From NCBI GenBank assembly GCA_002270565.1, contig NQMI01000152.1, positions 1 through 20,276 on the forward strand: 20,276 nt of DNA, read 5' to 3'. The translations under genes and the position numbers were made by a program. The stretch's first letter is position 1. The number at the start of each line of letters is the position of its first letter. The stretch is from Stenocarpella maydis. Lineage: Eukaryota; Ascomycota; Sordariomycetes; Diaporthales; Diaporthaceae. The notes below the pieces were generated by a model. It was not told the DNA's origin. It saw nothing but the letters and a program-made list of their open reading frames with translations, and ran no database searches. Below are positions 9,713 through 17,880 of this stretch, piece after piece.

Positions 9713-10056
9713 TTCCAGCGATGTAAGCAGTGAAGGTGATCTTGTATTTCCAGTTCAACATCCTCTGCGCACATCGATGCAAAAGGTGGCCCATCTCCTG
9801 CTTAGTAGTATAAGGTGGGATACTATAATGACCCGCATCTTGATATTCGGCACAGCAGTCATGCCGTAAACGCCACAAGTGTGCTCTTGAAGACTTGTCA
9901 CGATCTAGAGATGACATTGTAGATGACATACCCATGAAAGGCTGTGGGCTCCCGGACCAAGCTGCATCCGCACCCAGGCCTTGTGTCTGCATAATCACAT
10001 GCCTGAGTCAGAACCAGCATGACAGAGCCACCGAGAGTAACGCCTAGCTACAACCC

Positions 10057-10290
10057 GCATGGTATAATTTTGTTAGTTCGGTTTTAGGTGGATACGTGTA
10101 GAGAAGTTGAGAAAATTAAGTTTACCTTTAAGCTTTATGGCTAAAGAAGTCCCATAACTTATTCTCTATAATTATCTGGTAAAAAAGAGGGTACTAGTAT
10201 TTCAGAGGGTCAACTAGGCAGGAACCCTAATTCAAGCTTATCGCGAGGATAAGTGGGTTGCAAAACCGGACTAACAAAATTATACCATGC
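10057..10290. mobile_element. 234-bp inverted-repeat element, MITE-like
   Basis: The 29-base left arm (10057-10085, starting GCATGGTATAATTTTGTTAG) and the right arm (10262-10290, ending CTAACAAAATTATACCATGC) are reverse complements with one mismatch. Near the ends both arms contain TATA, so the element proper may be a few bases shorter, with a TA duplication as in Tc1/mariner-type MITEs. The interior is AT-rich and codes for nothing. Its ends match neither Fot1-type element in the window. Alternatives are a structured RNA or a palindrome of other origin. Confidence 0.6.
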
Positions 10291-10847
10291 AGACTGTAAG
10301 GGAGCGGCGCTCATGAAGGATAGGACTCTAACAAGAAATTCGGGGTCATTGTCTTCAACGGCTGGCTCAAGCATTGCGGCGGAAATAGGACCAAGCCATG
10401 CTGGTAAAGCGTACGGAGGGTGCAAAGAGTGCAAATTCCAGTTGTCTTCATATGCTGTTAAAAGGAAGAAAGCTATCTACATACAGACCGCGCCATCCAG
10501 AGACCCGCCACTAAACTCTGCAACCCTAGTCGGATGCAGGCGTGCTGGTTAAGTGCAGACGGAGTGACCCGAGCTTGTGAGGGGCGTCCCCGGTCATGCT
10601 TATTACAACCCACAGGGATTACAAACCTTAAATCGTGACCTTTGCCGCCAATGCAACCCTATCAAGAGCAACACCATTTTATTAGTCATTTTTAATATAA
10701 ATTAATATACGTGTTGGCTGGGTCACGTATTGCAATACGATGCGGGGTAATGGTCGTTGATTCGCTTCTATCGAGGAAGTGTTGGTGTTGTGGGCGTAGC
10801 CCGCACAGCAACTGAGCACTATATACTGGTCTAAGCTGACCAAGCTA
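10291..10847. other. Intergenic stretch, no gene supported
   Basis: Short frames on both strands lack motifs. A 14-bp perfect palindrome, CGTATTGCAATACG, lies at 10726-10739, after an AT-rich patch (10676-10710). The stretch just before 10848 does not encode the FAD-binding N-terminus that the downstream remnant should have. Confidence 0.5.
10726..10739. repeat. 14-bp perfect palindrome
   Basis: CGTATTGCAATACG equals its reverse complement. Non-coding context, about 110 bp upstream of the monooxygenase remnant. Function unknown. Confidence 0.5.
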
Positions 10848-11390
10848 GTGCTGAGTCAGCGCGCTGGTGCATGCGCATACTGCTGGGGCGCCGTAACCCC
10901 CCTCGACTCCTTCGTCTTCGACGGCCACGTAGCCATCCTCGGCGACGCAGCCCACGCCTACGCATTCGCCCTCGCACTGACCCACGTCTGGCCGCCGCCT
11001 ACCGACGACAACGCCGACACCTCGACAACAACACCCCACGCGGCGCCGCCGAGGCCCACCCGAGAACAGCTGCACAGGGCCCTGAGGCTGTACGATGAGA
11101 CCCGGCGGCCGCTCGTCAACAGGCTCCTGGCTGATGTCCACGCCCTCGCGCAGAAGCGGCGGTGGATGGTGGAAAAGAAGACCGTCGACGGCAAGGGGGA
11201 GACGGACGAGATGCTGAGGGCGAGGATCGCCAACCGGCCAGATCTGAGCTGGCTAACGGAGCATGATGTCGAGGCGGAGTTCGACAAGGTCGTTGCCCTG
11301 GTCGAGGCCATTTGGGTGGTGAGGACATCTGGGCAGCCGCAGCAAACAAACACTGCAGCCTGGCGTACGATTTCTTTTTTCGCCCTTTAA
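10848..11390 (+). pseudogene. FAD-dependent monooxygenase, C-terminal remnant with internal deletion
   Basis: Group A flavoprotein hydroxylases (salicylate hydroxylase-like) use FAD and NAD(P)H to hydroxylate aromatic substrates. The frame preserves the GD motif context DGHVAILGDAAHA (residues 25-37) and the usual C-terminal helices (EQLHRALRLYDETRRPLVNRL, less the first residue, then KRRWMVEKK and ANRPDLSWLTEHDVEAEFDKVV). Two things are missing. The first two thirds of the protein, including the GxGxxG dinucleotide fold, have no counterpart upstream. The loop that normally follows GDAAHA (about P-x-x-G-x-G...A-x-E-D) is absent: the frame passes directly from GDAAHA to YAFALALTHVW, which looks like the helix after the ED. 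That loop binds FAD, so the product should not work. Third codon positions are GC-rich, unlike the RIP-affected repeats, so decay was by deletion. Family is likely, subfamily unknown. Confidence 0.75.
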
Positions 11391-12020
11391 CTATGAACAC
11401 CATCTAATTTATCTGTCCCTCGCAAATCTGACACCTTGAGCTGCTCATCGAACTACTGCGAAGTAATTCATCCCTGCACAGACAGGAACGCAGTAAACTA
11501 GCCCCCGCCTTATATGTAACAAGGGGGGTGTAAAGTGCTAACTATTACTATTTACAAATTTAATTAACTATAACATAATAAACTAAGCCAAAGTTACTAT
11601 CCTTTAGTAATCTTATATAAAACTTATTATTATTATTTTAGTAAGAGTGGTGCAGTTCATTAGCTTACTTTATATAGTCTGCTTAACATAATACTGTAAG
11701 AGAAGTGGCTGTGAAAATCAAGAGGATTCTTGGCCACCTTAAGATACTGCTGTGCAAGGCTCCATAACGCATCCACGTAAGCTGCTGTCTAAAACATGTT
11801 GTACAAGGGAGCAAGAAAACGGTTGGACAAGCTGCAAGGGGTCAGGGGCTCAGCCTCAGCTGAAAAGGGTGGAAAGAACGGCTCATTGCGCTGCCTGCTG
11901 AATATTTATAGGTGTATCTCCTCCCGACAATAAAGTTTACAATTCTCACTTCTTGACACGCCTGCTGCATCACTAGACTCGGATCGAGAATTTTTCCGCT
12001 GGCCTCCTCTTCTTTCAGCC
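11391..12020. other. Intergenic stretch with an AT-rich block and the CAX promoter
   Basis: The block 11530-11690 is strongly AT-rich and may be repeat-derived. A CCCCGCCTT...AAGGGGGG near-palindrome at about 11504-11528 could form a hairpin. The stretch 11690-11900 is GC-balanced with no frame of note; it may be part of an older repeat. A TATA-like sequence at 11903-11910 and the CT-rich leader CCTCCTCTTCTTTCAGCC just before the ATG at 12021 are typical of a fungal promoter and 5' leader. Confidence 0.5.
11903..11910 (+). promoter_or_regulatory. TATA-like element of the CAX homologue
   Basis: TATTTATA about 110 bases upstream of the ATG at 12021, followed by a CT-rich leader directly before the start codon. 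Inferred from position only. Confidence 0.45.
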
Positions 12021-13392
12021 ATGAGCCCGTATTTCGGTCCTAGAAGCCTACAAATCCGTAGGCGGGATTACTTCGTCAGTCTGAAGAATGTCATCGAGTC
12101 GATCGTGAGACAACTCTGGGACCTTTTATCAAGGTCCTGGGTGAACATCCTCCTCCTCTGTGTCCCAGCAGGTATCGCCCTTCATGCCTTATCTGGCTCA
12201 GTGATTGCGGTTCTCGTTGTCAATTTCCTGGCCTCCGTAGCTCTGCACGGGCTAGGAGACAACATTCTTAGACGAATCACGTCCAAAATTGGCAAAAGGT
12301 ATGGGATGTTACTGTATATCCGCCAGGTATGTGGGAACTGAATCCTGGTTTGTGGTCACACTGACGCTCTGGAACAGCAATCTGACGCAAACCATATCAG
12401 GCATTGTTTTGCTTCTCAGAGGAGATATTCGTATGATGCAAATGACATTGATAAGAAACATACTAGTCAACCTGTTGCTCCTTCCTGCTCTGTCGATATT
12501 TTACGCCACTTATCACCGGATAATCATGGTCCATGAGCACGCTATCACCAAAAAGTACACATTACTCCTCTTCTTGGCCACCAGTGGCTTTGTTGCACCG
12601 ACGATCTTCGACATGGAAACAGCCTTGCCAACACCTTCCACCGCATCCCTGTCGCGAGGTACCTCCGTCTTGCTGATGCTCACATATGTAGCGTATCTCG
12701 TTTTCCAGCTATCGACGCATAAGCACTTGTTCGAGAACGAGCTACCGATTCAGCATTATTCCACCACTGGCAACCTGGCCCAGGACTTGCAGGCTCAAGG
12801 TCCTGGGGGCAGTCTCTCCCCACAACAACAAAAGATCGACGTGCAGGAACTCTCAATCTGGATAGCGTTTTTCATATCTACTGCAACTACAGCCCTCCTC
12901 TACTTTTGCGTCGACTTCTTTGTGGATAGCATTTCCGAGCTGGGGAAGCTGCAAGACTATTACGGATTCAGTGGTTATATCGTGATCCCTTTCTTGAACA
13001 GTGATGTAGCCGCATTTGAGCAGGTTGAGAAATCGATGAATATGGTACTGTCATTCACGCTTGACAAATCATTGCAATTAGCTTTATTTGTGTCTTCTTT
13101 CCTTGTCATGGTGGCATGGGTTATGGTGGAGGATGAAGCGAGCCTGTCTTTCGACATACTTGGAGTGACAGCGCTGCTCATGTCGGTGTACCTGGTGAAC
13201 TCTCTGTCTGCTTTGGGGAATTTCAACTGGTTAGTGGCCTCGATGTATCAATTGGTGTGATTCTGTACTCCTTATACTTCTGGTCAAACACGCTGACAAC
13301 AACTCACAAGTGCCAGGCTACATGGAACGCTGTTGATAGCACTCTACGCTGTGTTTTCTCTTGATGCATTCTATTATCCTATTACGGCATAA
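12021..13392 (+). CDS. Vacuolar Ca2+/H+ exchanger (CAX) homologue with altered ion-binding motifs
   Basis: Exons 12021-12313, 12378-13229 and 13317-13392 (introns 64 and 87 bp) join in phase to 406 residues. CAX proteins exchange vacuolar H+ for cytosolic Ca2+ and have two inverted repeats, each with a conserved GNxxE. Family landmarks are SWVNILLLCVPAGIALHAL, RGDIRMMQMTLIRNILVNLL, SLSRGTSVLLMLTYVAYLVF, LQLALFVSSFLVMVAWV and, in exon 3, NWLHGTLLIALYAVFSLDAF. About 11 hydrophobic segments fit the CAX fold. Motif 1 reads L98-N-L-T-Q102, with the acidic residue replaced by Gln. Motif 2 (P302-F-L-N-S-D-V-A-A) lacks GNAAE altogether. The central loop is short, unlike the long acidic/basic loop of many fungal CAXs. 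The alternative donor GTATGG at 12299 would shorten exon 1. The stop TAA (13390-13392) is formed by the target TA plus the first base of the transposon at 13392. Family firm; transport activity doubtful. Confidence 0.85.
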
Positions 13393-13431
13393 GTCGCAGC
13401 ACCGTTTCACGCACCACCCCCTTCCCGCACA
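13392..13431. repeat. Left terminal inverted repeat of the Fot1-like element
   Basis: Starts AGTCGCAGCACCGTTTCACG and pairs with 15280-15319 in inverted orientation, with 4 mismatches in 40. Confidence 0.9.
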
Positions 13432-13735
13432 TCCGGTTTCAGACGCCGATTTCTTGACCACCCCTACTATACTTGATGATTTTGACCTCTATTTAAATGC
13501 TTTATTCTTATTAATTATACCGTTTGAATCCTCATCCTCTTCTCTATCCTCTAGTATGCCTTATATCTCTGTTTCATGATACCTAGCTGCTGCTACCGAC
13601 CTCCTTGATGGGATATCCTAACGATAAGCGTCCAGAGACCACCATATTTCCAGGTATAGCCTATGCCGTTGCCTTTAAGGAATACCCACTTGTGAGGAGT
13701 ATAATTTAACTCGTTAGAAGCTATTATATACTTAG

Positions 13736-15211
13736 GAGTTAATTTTGGCTAACTGGGCCCTTCTTTAGGGCTGTCTGAGCTGTCCCCCGTTACATATGGC
13801 TCTCTGGCGCCTTACAAGCCATATTACTAATGATGCTATTCCTAATGTTGCCAACTACTACCTACTGGGAAAGAATTGGATAATATAATTCCTAATAAGA
13901 AATCCCTTAATAAAAACTCTTAAGGCTATATATATTAAATATAGGTATATAAATGCAGCTATATATGAGAATATTAACCTCTTTTTTAACTGCCTTAATG
14001 AACCTGAGCTTCTTAATATTCCTCTTAAATTCTAGTATAATGCTAATGAGATAGGCTTTTAGGAAGGCGATAGGGAGAATCACTTTATAATAGGCTCTTT
14101 AGCAGTTAATTCAATTATCAAAAAAACAGCCCTTAATTGCATATAGTATACCTTAATTGAGTATATTAATGGGGCTAGTAATGCTCTTAACTTTCTTGTT
14201 ATCTTTAGGGGCAAATTAATATAATAATAATGGTTTCCTTTAGCTAAACTTGAGGAATTTAGAAATTAGTCATTTATAACCACAGAAATAGGCTGGATAA
14301 ATAATTAGATAGGTCTTCTATAGCTTATAATGATATTTGAGCTAAATACCTATCCTTTTGATCCCTTGCAATAGAGGGTTCTCCTTCTTAATGACTATGC
14401 CTTGTATACTACTAAAGAGTTTATATGGTATTACTTTAAATTAAAGATTTAGGCTATATTTCTTCCTGCCCATACTTCCTATATCCTTCAGCCCCTTAAC
14501 GTTAGTATATTCTCTCTTTTAAAGAGGTGATATTATTAAAATTTAGCCCTTTTAGCAATATAGTATAGCACTAAGGAATCTAGTAAAGAATTCTTCCTTT
14601 GCGCCTATGAAAAGTCTTAGAATAATATTATAAAGACTACTATTATTAAGAAGGTATAGGTTATAATAGGAATTTGGCTTAGGGACTAAATAAAGGCAAA
14701 AAACTTTTAATTAGTAGCCTAAAATAATAATACTACTATTGCTAATAATGCTAGCAGGCTAGGGAATAATCTAATTAACTTATAATTGGCTGTAATTAAT
14801 TTGAAAACACTATATTGCTTTAGGCACATTATGGTAATTCAATCAGAATTATATAGCGTTAGCGATATTTATAAATCCCCTACTATTTACCTCCTCTTTT
14901 GCAAGGTCTGCAAGGGGCTTGATGAGTTAGCTACTCGTGCTATTACTATAGAGGCTGAAAATCAGGTCCTTATAGCTACCCTAGAGCAGCAGAAGCTGGA
15001 GAAGGAGAGGAGAGTGGTCCCGGACCCAAATGAAGCCTTCATTAGTATTGTGGCTATTGCAAAGGAGAGGGCTATGATGGGACTCTTGAAGGAGGAGCCC
15101 CCTGAAATACTTGAAGACCATGAGTCAGGGGATAATAATAAGGTTGAGGAAATGGAGTGTATTGTAGTGCACGCTTTAGAGAGTGAGGGGTTGTTATCCG
15201 ATTGTGAATAG
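13736..15211 (+). pseudogene. Fot1-like DDE transposase, inactivated in frame by RIP-type stops
   Basis: A single frame can be followed from about 13736 to the stop at 15209-15211 with no frameshift. It shows the landmarks of pogo/Fot1 transposases in order: LLGKNW; FFNCLNEPELLNIP; YNANEIGF (first Asp context); ENHFIIGS; WFPLAKLEEFRN; TTEIGWINN; LLLNDYALYTT (second Asp context); FLPAHTSYILQPLNVSIFS; then the C-terminal coiled coil and RRVVPDPNEAFISI. More than a dozen TAG/TAA/TGA codons interrupt it, usually where relatives have Gln or Trp; one run of three TAA replaces a Gln run. Both visible catalytic Asp codons read AAT (Asn) at 14045-14047 and 14390-14392, a G-to-A change. The region upstream of 13736 to the left TIR is too altered to assign a start. 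It cannot encode an active enzyme. Confidence 0.9.
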
Positions 15212-15279
15212 CTTCATTGGTTGTTGAGAAATCGAGTGTTGAAATGGGAGGTGGCTCTTGAGGAGGTCGAAAATTCGAG

Positions 15280-15319
15280 TGTGCGTGAAGGGGGTGGTGC
15301 GTGAAACGGTGGTCTGACT
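15280..15319. repeat. Right terminal inverted repeat of the Fot1-like element
   Basis: Reverse complement begins AGTCAGACCACCGTTTCACG and mirrors 13392-13431. It is followed by the TA at 15320-15321. Confidence 0.9.
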
Positions 15320-15321
15320 TA

Positions 15322-15394
15322 TATTAAGAAACGCGCCGCTTGGTGTGGATACCCTCGAGACCCGTTTCGGTATGGATACACTTGGTGGCAATGA
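15322..15394 (+). pseudogene. Separated 3' end of the CAX homologue
   Basis: Removing the transposon and one TA copy joins GCA-TA to T-ATT-AAG. The CAX frame then runs on for 24 residues (beginning YIKKRAAWCGYPRDP) to TGA at 15392-15394. The basic IKKR directly after the last membrane segment fits a cytoplasmic tail. Whether this was the original terminus is inferred from the insertion junction; it is now untranslated. Confidence 0.55.
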
Positions 15395-16330
15395 GGATTG
15401 TCCTTAGAATGCGGGCGACACGTGTTCTTTAGAATCATGCCTCACTCACCAAATGCTTGAGCTAACCTGATTAAAAAGTTTTGAGGTACTTGGATGCGGT
15501 TCAGTATGTCTCTACAAGGTAACTTTGGGAGTGATTACTCAAGCGAGCAGGTTCAACTCAGTTACAAGTTCCTGTGCTTATTTCTTTTCAAGCAACCATA
15601 AGAGGGCGTCACCCGATATCGTGGCTGATAACCAGTTTTGCGTATCGCGTCATCTGTGCAGAAAGGTGAGGTTCAGTGGGGATGGGTCGTACTTGATATG
15701 GCAGAAGATGTGGTCGTACACAATGCGGCATGAGAACGGAACTTGGCCTCGGTGAGCCGCCCGCTGTAATCTCTCGATCTGCCTCCACAATTCTAAGATC
15801 AGGCCAATGCCTCGACTAGGACTATGGAACGAGATTTGTAAACTCACGTTTCCAAAGCGCAGAAAAAGACATGGTTATCGCCACTGTCACCGACTCAATA
15901 ATAATGTTACTGGCCGCTTGGCTGGTGCAGTTACTAGAGATAATGATCAGGTCCTCAAATAAATTCAAGACGGCTAAAAGTTTGCAGGATGTGAAACACC
16001 CTCTGTGTGAGGAGATGGCCGAGACCGTGCTTGAATACCCCGGCATCTCGCACGAGGAGCTTGCTGCACATAGCAACACCAAGGACGCGGGAAATGAGCC
16101 CCCAGATAGAGTCGGCGTTTCTTAAGCATTGAAGAATTTTGTGAGGCACTGGTCCACCTCTGGTCAAAAAGGCGCGAGGAGGCGTTCCCTTGTACCCTGG
16201 GCACAATTGAGAGGCTGTTCCCGAAAGACCCGGTCACGCTGTAAAGGTGCTGCTTCCGGACTCTGACTTGGCCGTCTGGGACACTAAGTTACCTCACCAG
16301 GTGACTTCGATTCCCGTCAACGAACGGCCA
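15395..16330. other. Stretch with unassigned ORFs, no recognised gene
   Basis: The left part should hold the old 3' untranslated region of the CAX gene. Frames without recognisable motifs are 15525-15755 (+, 76 codons), 15847-15650 (-, containing RIVYDHIFCHIKYDPSPLNL), 15871-16125 (+, 84 codons, with a hydrophobic start MVIATVTDSIIMLLAAWLVQ) and 16206-15955 (-). Several overlap antisense. Base composition is that of gene DNA, so a decayed or spliced gene is possible, but I could not assemble one. Confidence 0.4.
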
Positions 16331-16540
16331 ATGTTATTTAAATAAATTATCTTATATTATAAGGGCTAAAATAATTATTACTTATATAAGTGAAGGATTC
16401 TAGGGTTATAATTACTAGATTCGTAAACCAGGCTTATTTATAAAGCAAAAGCAATGTTATAATTGTATATATAATTATATACTGTATATATGTTTTACGA
16501 CTTTACCATTTATGTAATTGTTATTAAATAATGATGTTGG
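16331..16540. other. AT-rich block, no gene
   Basis: Strongly AT-rich with alternating TA runs (for example around 16465-16493). There is no terminal repeat I could pair and no reading frame with similarity. It is probably a short RIP-altered repeat remnant. Confidence 0.4.
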
Positions 16541-16834
16541 AATTGTAGAGAGTATGAGTTTTGACCTTTTAGACATATCGCAAACATGTGGGAAAGATAC
16601 TTTCGGGTTGAAGAGAATCAGGAGCAAGCAGGTAGCTTACGGCTTTGATCAGAGTGCTCTGACCTGGAACGCGTTCTTGTCACAGCTCTGGGTTGCCAGA
16701 AGGGTGAACTGAGAAGAATGTAAAGCTTGCTCGGCGCCAATGCGGACCATGGATGCCGATTATGGTAGTTGTTTCCGTCGACTGGATAAAGTCATATTTT
16801 TCCAAGTCAACATCAAATTCCTTTGTGGAGTCTA
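16518..16834. other. Unassigned gene-like fragment split by a transposon end
   Basis: Plus strand 16518-16712 is open for 64 codons (SFDLLDISQTCGKDTFGL, then ALTWNAFLSQLWVARR). The minus strand is open from 16830 down to 16680 (EFDVDLEKYDFIQSTETTT, then HGPHWRRASFTFF). The minus frame runs straight into the transposon end at 16835, so its upstream part would lie on the far side of the insertion. Neither frame is recognised and they overlap slightly; at most one is real. Confidence 0.3.
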
Positions 16835-17295
16835 ACGTGGGTGGCCCACTTTCGGCCCCCCCCCCTGATTCGGCCCCCCCCCCCCACATTCGCGTGACGC
16901 GGTCTTCGCGTCTGGGACCCCCCACAGAAAAACTTAAATATTTTTTTTTTGCTTTTTTTCTGCTCACCAAACTTCTTCCCTAAGTCAGTTAGACCATTAT
17001 AAAGCAATACTCAGAATCTGATCTTCTTGACGCCCTTACAGCAATAGCTGACGGGATGGCTCTGAAGGCTGCCTCGAGGCTATAGCATTGTAATGATCAG
17101 AGGGTTTCCGAGTACATTAAACCTGAGAGATTAAGGGTTTATATTCGGAATATGTTGTTAGGCGGTTATTAAGTAATATTATTAACTAATAATAATTACT
17201 AGCTATAAGGCTATTTAATACTGGGATTAAATACTTAGATTAATAACTAAAGAGTTTATTTTATAAAAGCTATCTACTATAGTAATAACTATATC
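16835..17295 (+). mobile_element. Left end of a second Fot1/pogo-type element
   Basis: After TA at 16833-16834 the sequence ACGTGGGTGGCCCACTTTCG matches both ends of the 1063-1746 element. It is followed by C-tracts, a GTGACGC block, and an A-rich then T-rich leader with CAAACTTCTTCC, which also occurs at the left of the first element (AAACTTCTTCC near 1188). It encodes the start of a transposase at about 16999. No matching right end is found in the window. The sequence gives way to an LTR at 17296, so the remainder probably lies beyond the retrotransposon. Confidence 0.7.
16999..17085 (+). pseudogene. Transposase N-terminus, Fot1/pogo type, start codon lost
   Basis: The frame reads IKQYSESDLLDALTAIADGM, then ALKAASRL, then TAG at 17083-17085. 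This resembles the N-terminal helix-turn-helix of pogo/Fot1 transposases (M-x-K-Y-x-E-x-D-L-x-x-A-L...AI..G.S...AA..Y/GI). The first codon is ATA where ATG is expected, and the TAG stands where Tyr or Trp is usual. Both could be G-to-A changes, though other causes are possible for the second. Downstream of 17085 the frame cannot be followed with confidence. Confidence 0.6.
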
Positions 17296-17845
17296 TGTCG
17301 GAATAGCATTGGGACTGATCGCATGAGGTCACCTGATCTGGGTGGGATAACTAATCCCACTAGGCACCACACGATCTGAATAAGAATGTATATCATACGG
17401 TCCCTCCGTATTTTAGAAGAGTTAGAGGAATCATCATTAAATTATAAAACCCAATTAAATAAACACCATATGTATATATAGAACAGCCATATAGTAAAGG
17501 CCATTTAATACTAATTAATAATTACTTAGCGCGATTATAGATTAGCAAGAGTGAAGAGATAAGTACTCATATAATTCCTTAAATGCTACTATAGAATGAA
17601 GATTAAACCATAGAAGTAATTAGATTTATATGCTTATACTAAGAGCTCAGAAGTTCTTCTAATCAAGCTATAATATAGCAAGAGATAAAGGATTATCTAG
17701 AAGATAAAGTCTGTTTTTTCTTATATAAACTATATCTACTTTATCTAATGAAGATCAAGAGGTAGTAGAAGGTAGAGGCACATATAATTAGAATAAATAG
17801 AGTATATACTACTATATAATAAGCAACAATCTGTATAAACTAATA
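17296..17845 (+). repeat. Probable 5' LTR
   Basis: The start TGTCGG is clear. The end is inferred at ...AACTAATA (originally perhaps ...CTAACA) before ATATCCCATATG, because only one LTR copy lies in the window. A hairpin (GTGGGAT-AACTA-ATCCCAC, 17342-17360) lies near the 5' end. It begins with TG as LTRs do. Confidence 0.5.
17342..17360 (+). repeat. Hairpin in the LTR
   Basis: GTGGGAT and ATCCCAC form a perfect 7-bp stem around the loop AACTA. The stem has survived although the surrounding element is heavily altered. Confidence 0.6.
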
Positions 17846-17880
17846 ATATCCCATATGAATTAATAAGAGGACATACTACT

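Larger units (their letters stand above)
13392..15319 (+). mobile_element. Full-length Fot1-like (pogo group) DNA transposon, 1928 bp
   Basis: The left end (13392-13431) and the reverse complement of the right end (15280-15319) match at 36 of 40 positions. Both begin AGTC and share CACCGTTTCACGCACC, then ACCCCCTTC. TA flanks both sides (13390-13391 and 15320-15321), the pogo/Tc1 target duplication. Fot1 elements are about 1.9 kb with TIRs of roughly 40 bases beginning AGTC, which fits well. It contains one transposase frame on the same strand. The interior is AT-rich and full of RIP-type stops, while the terminal repeats and the 5'/3' 200 bases are hardly affected. It sits in the last codons of the CAX homologue. 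Confidence 0.92.

Noticed and set aside
10210..10434. 74-codon minus-strand ORF with a protein-like start (MHSLHPPYALPAWLGPISAA)
   Set aside because: Its 3' part runs through the right arm of the inverted-repeat element, no homology is recognised, and no intron links it to more coding sequence. Too weak to annotate.
12289..12377. Alternative start of the CAX gene at 12289 in the exon 2 frame
   Set aside because: It would drop the conserved first helices encoded at 12021-12313. The 64-bp intron joins both parts in phase.
1..13400. Possible secondary-metabolite cluster (transporter, amine oxidase, monooxygenase, CAX)
   Set aside because: No polyketide synthase, peptide synthetase, terpene cyclase or cluster regulator is visible. 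The monooxygenase is a remnant and gene spacing is wide, so the association is not supported.
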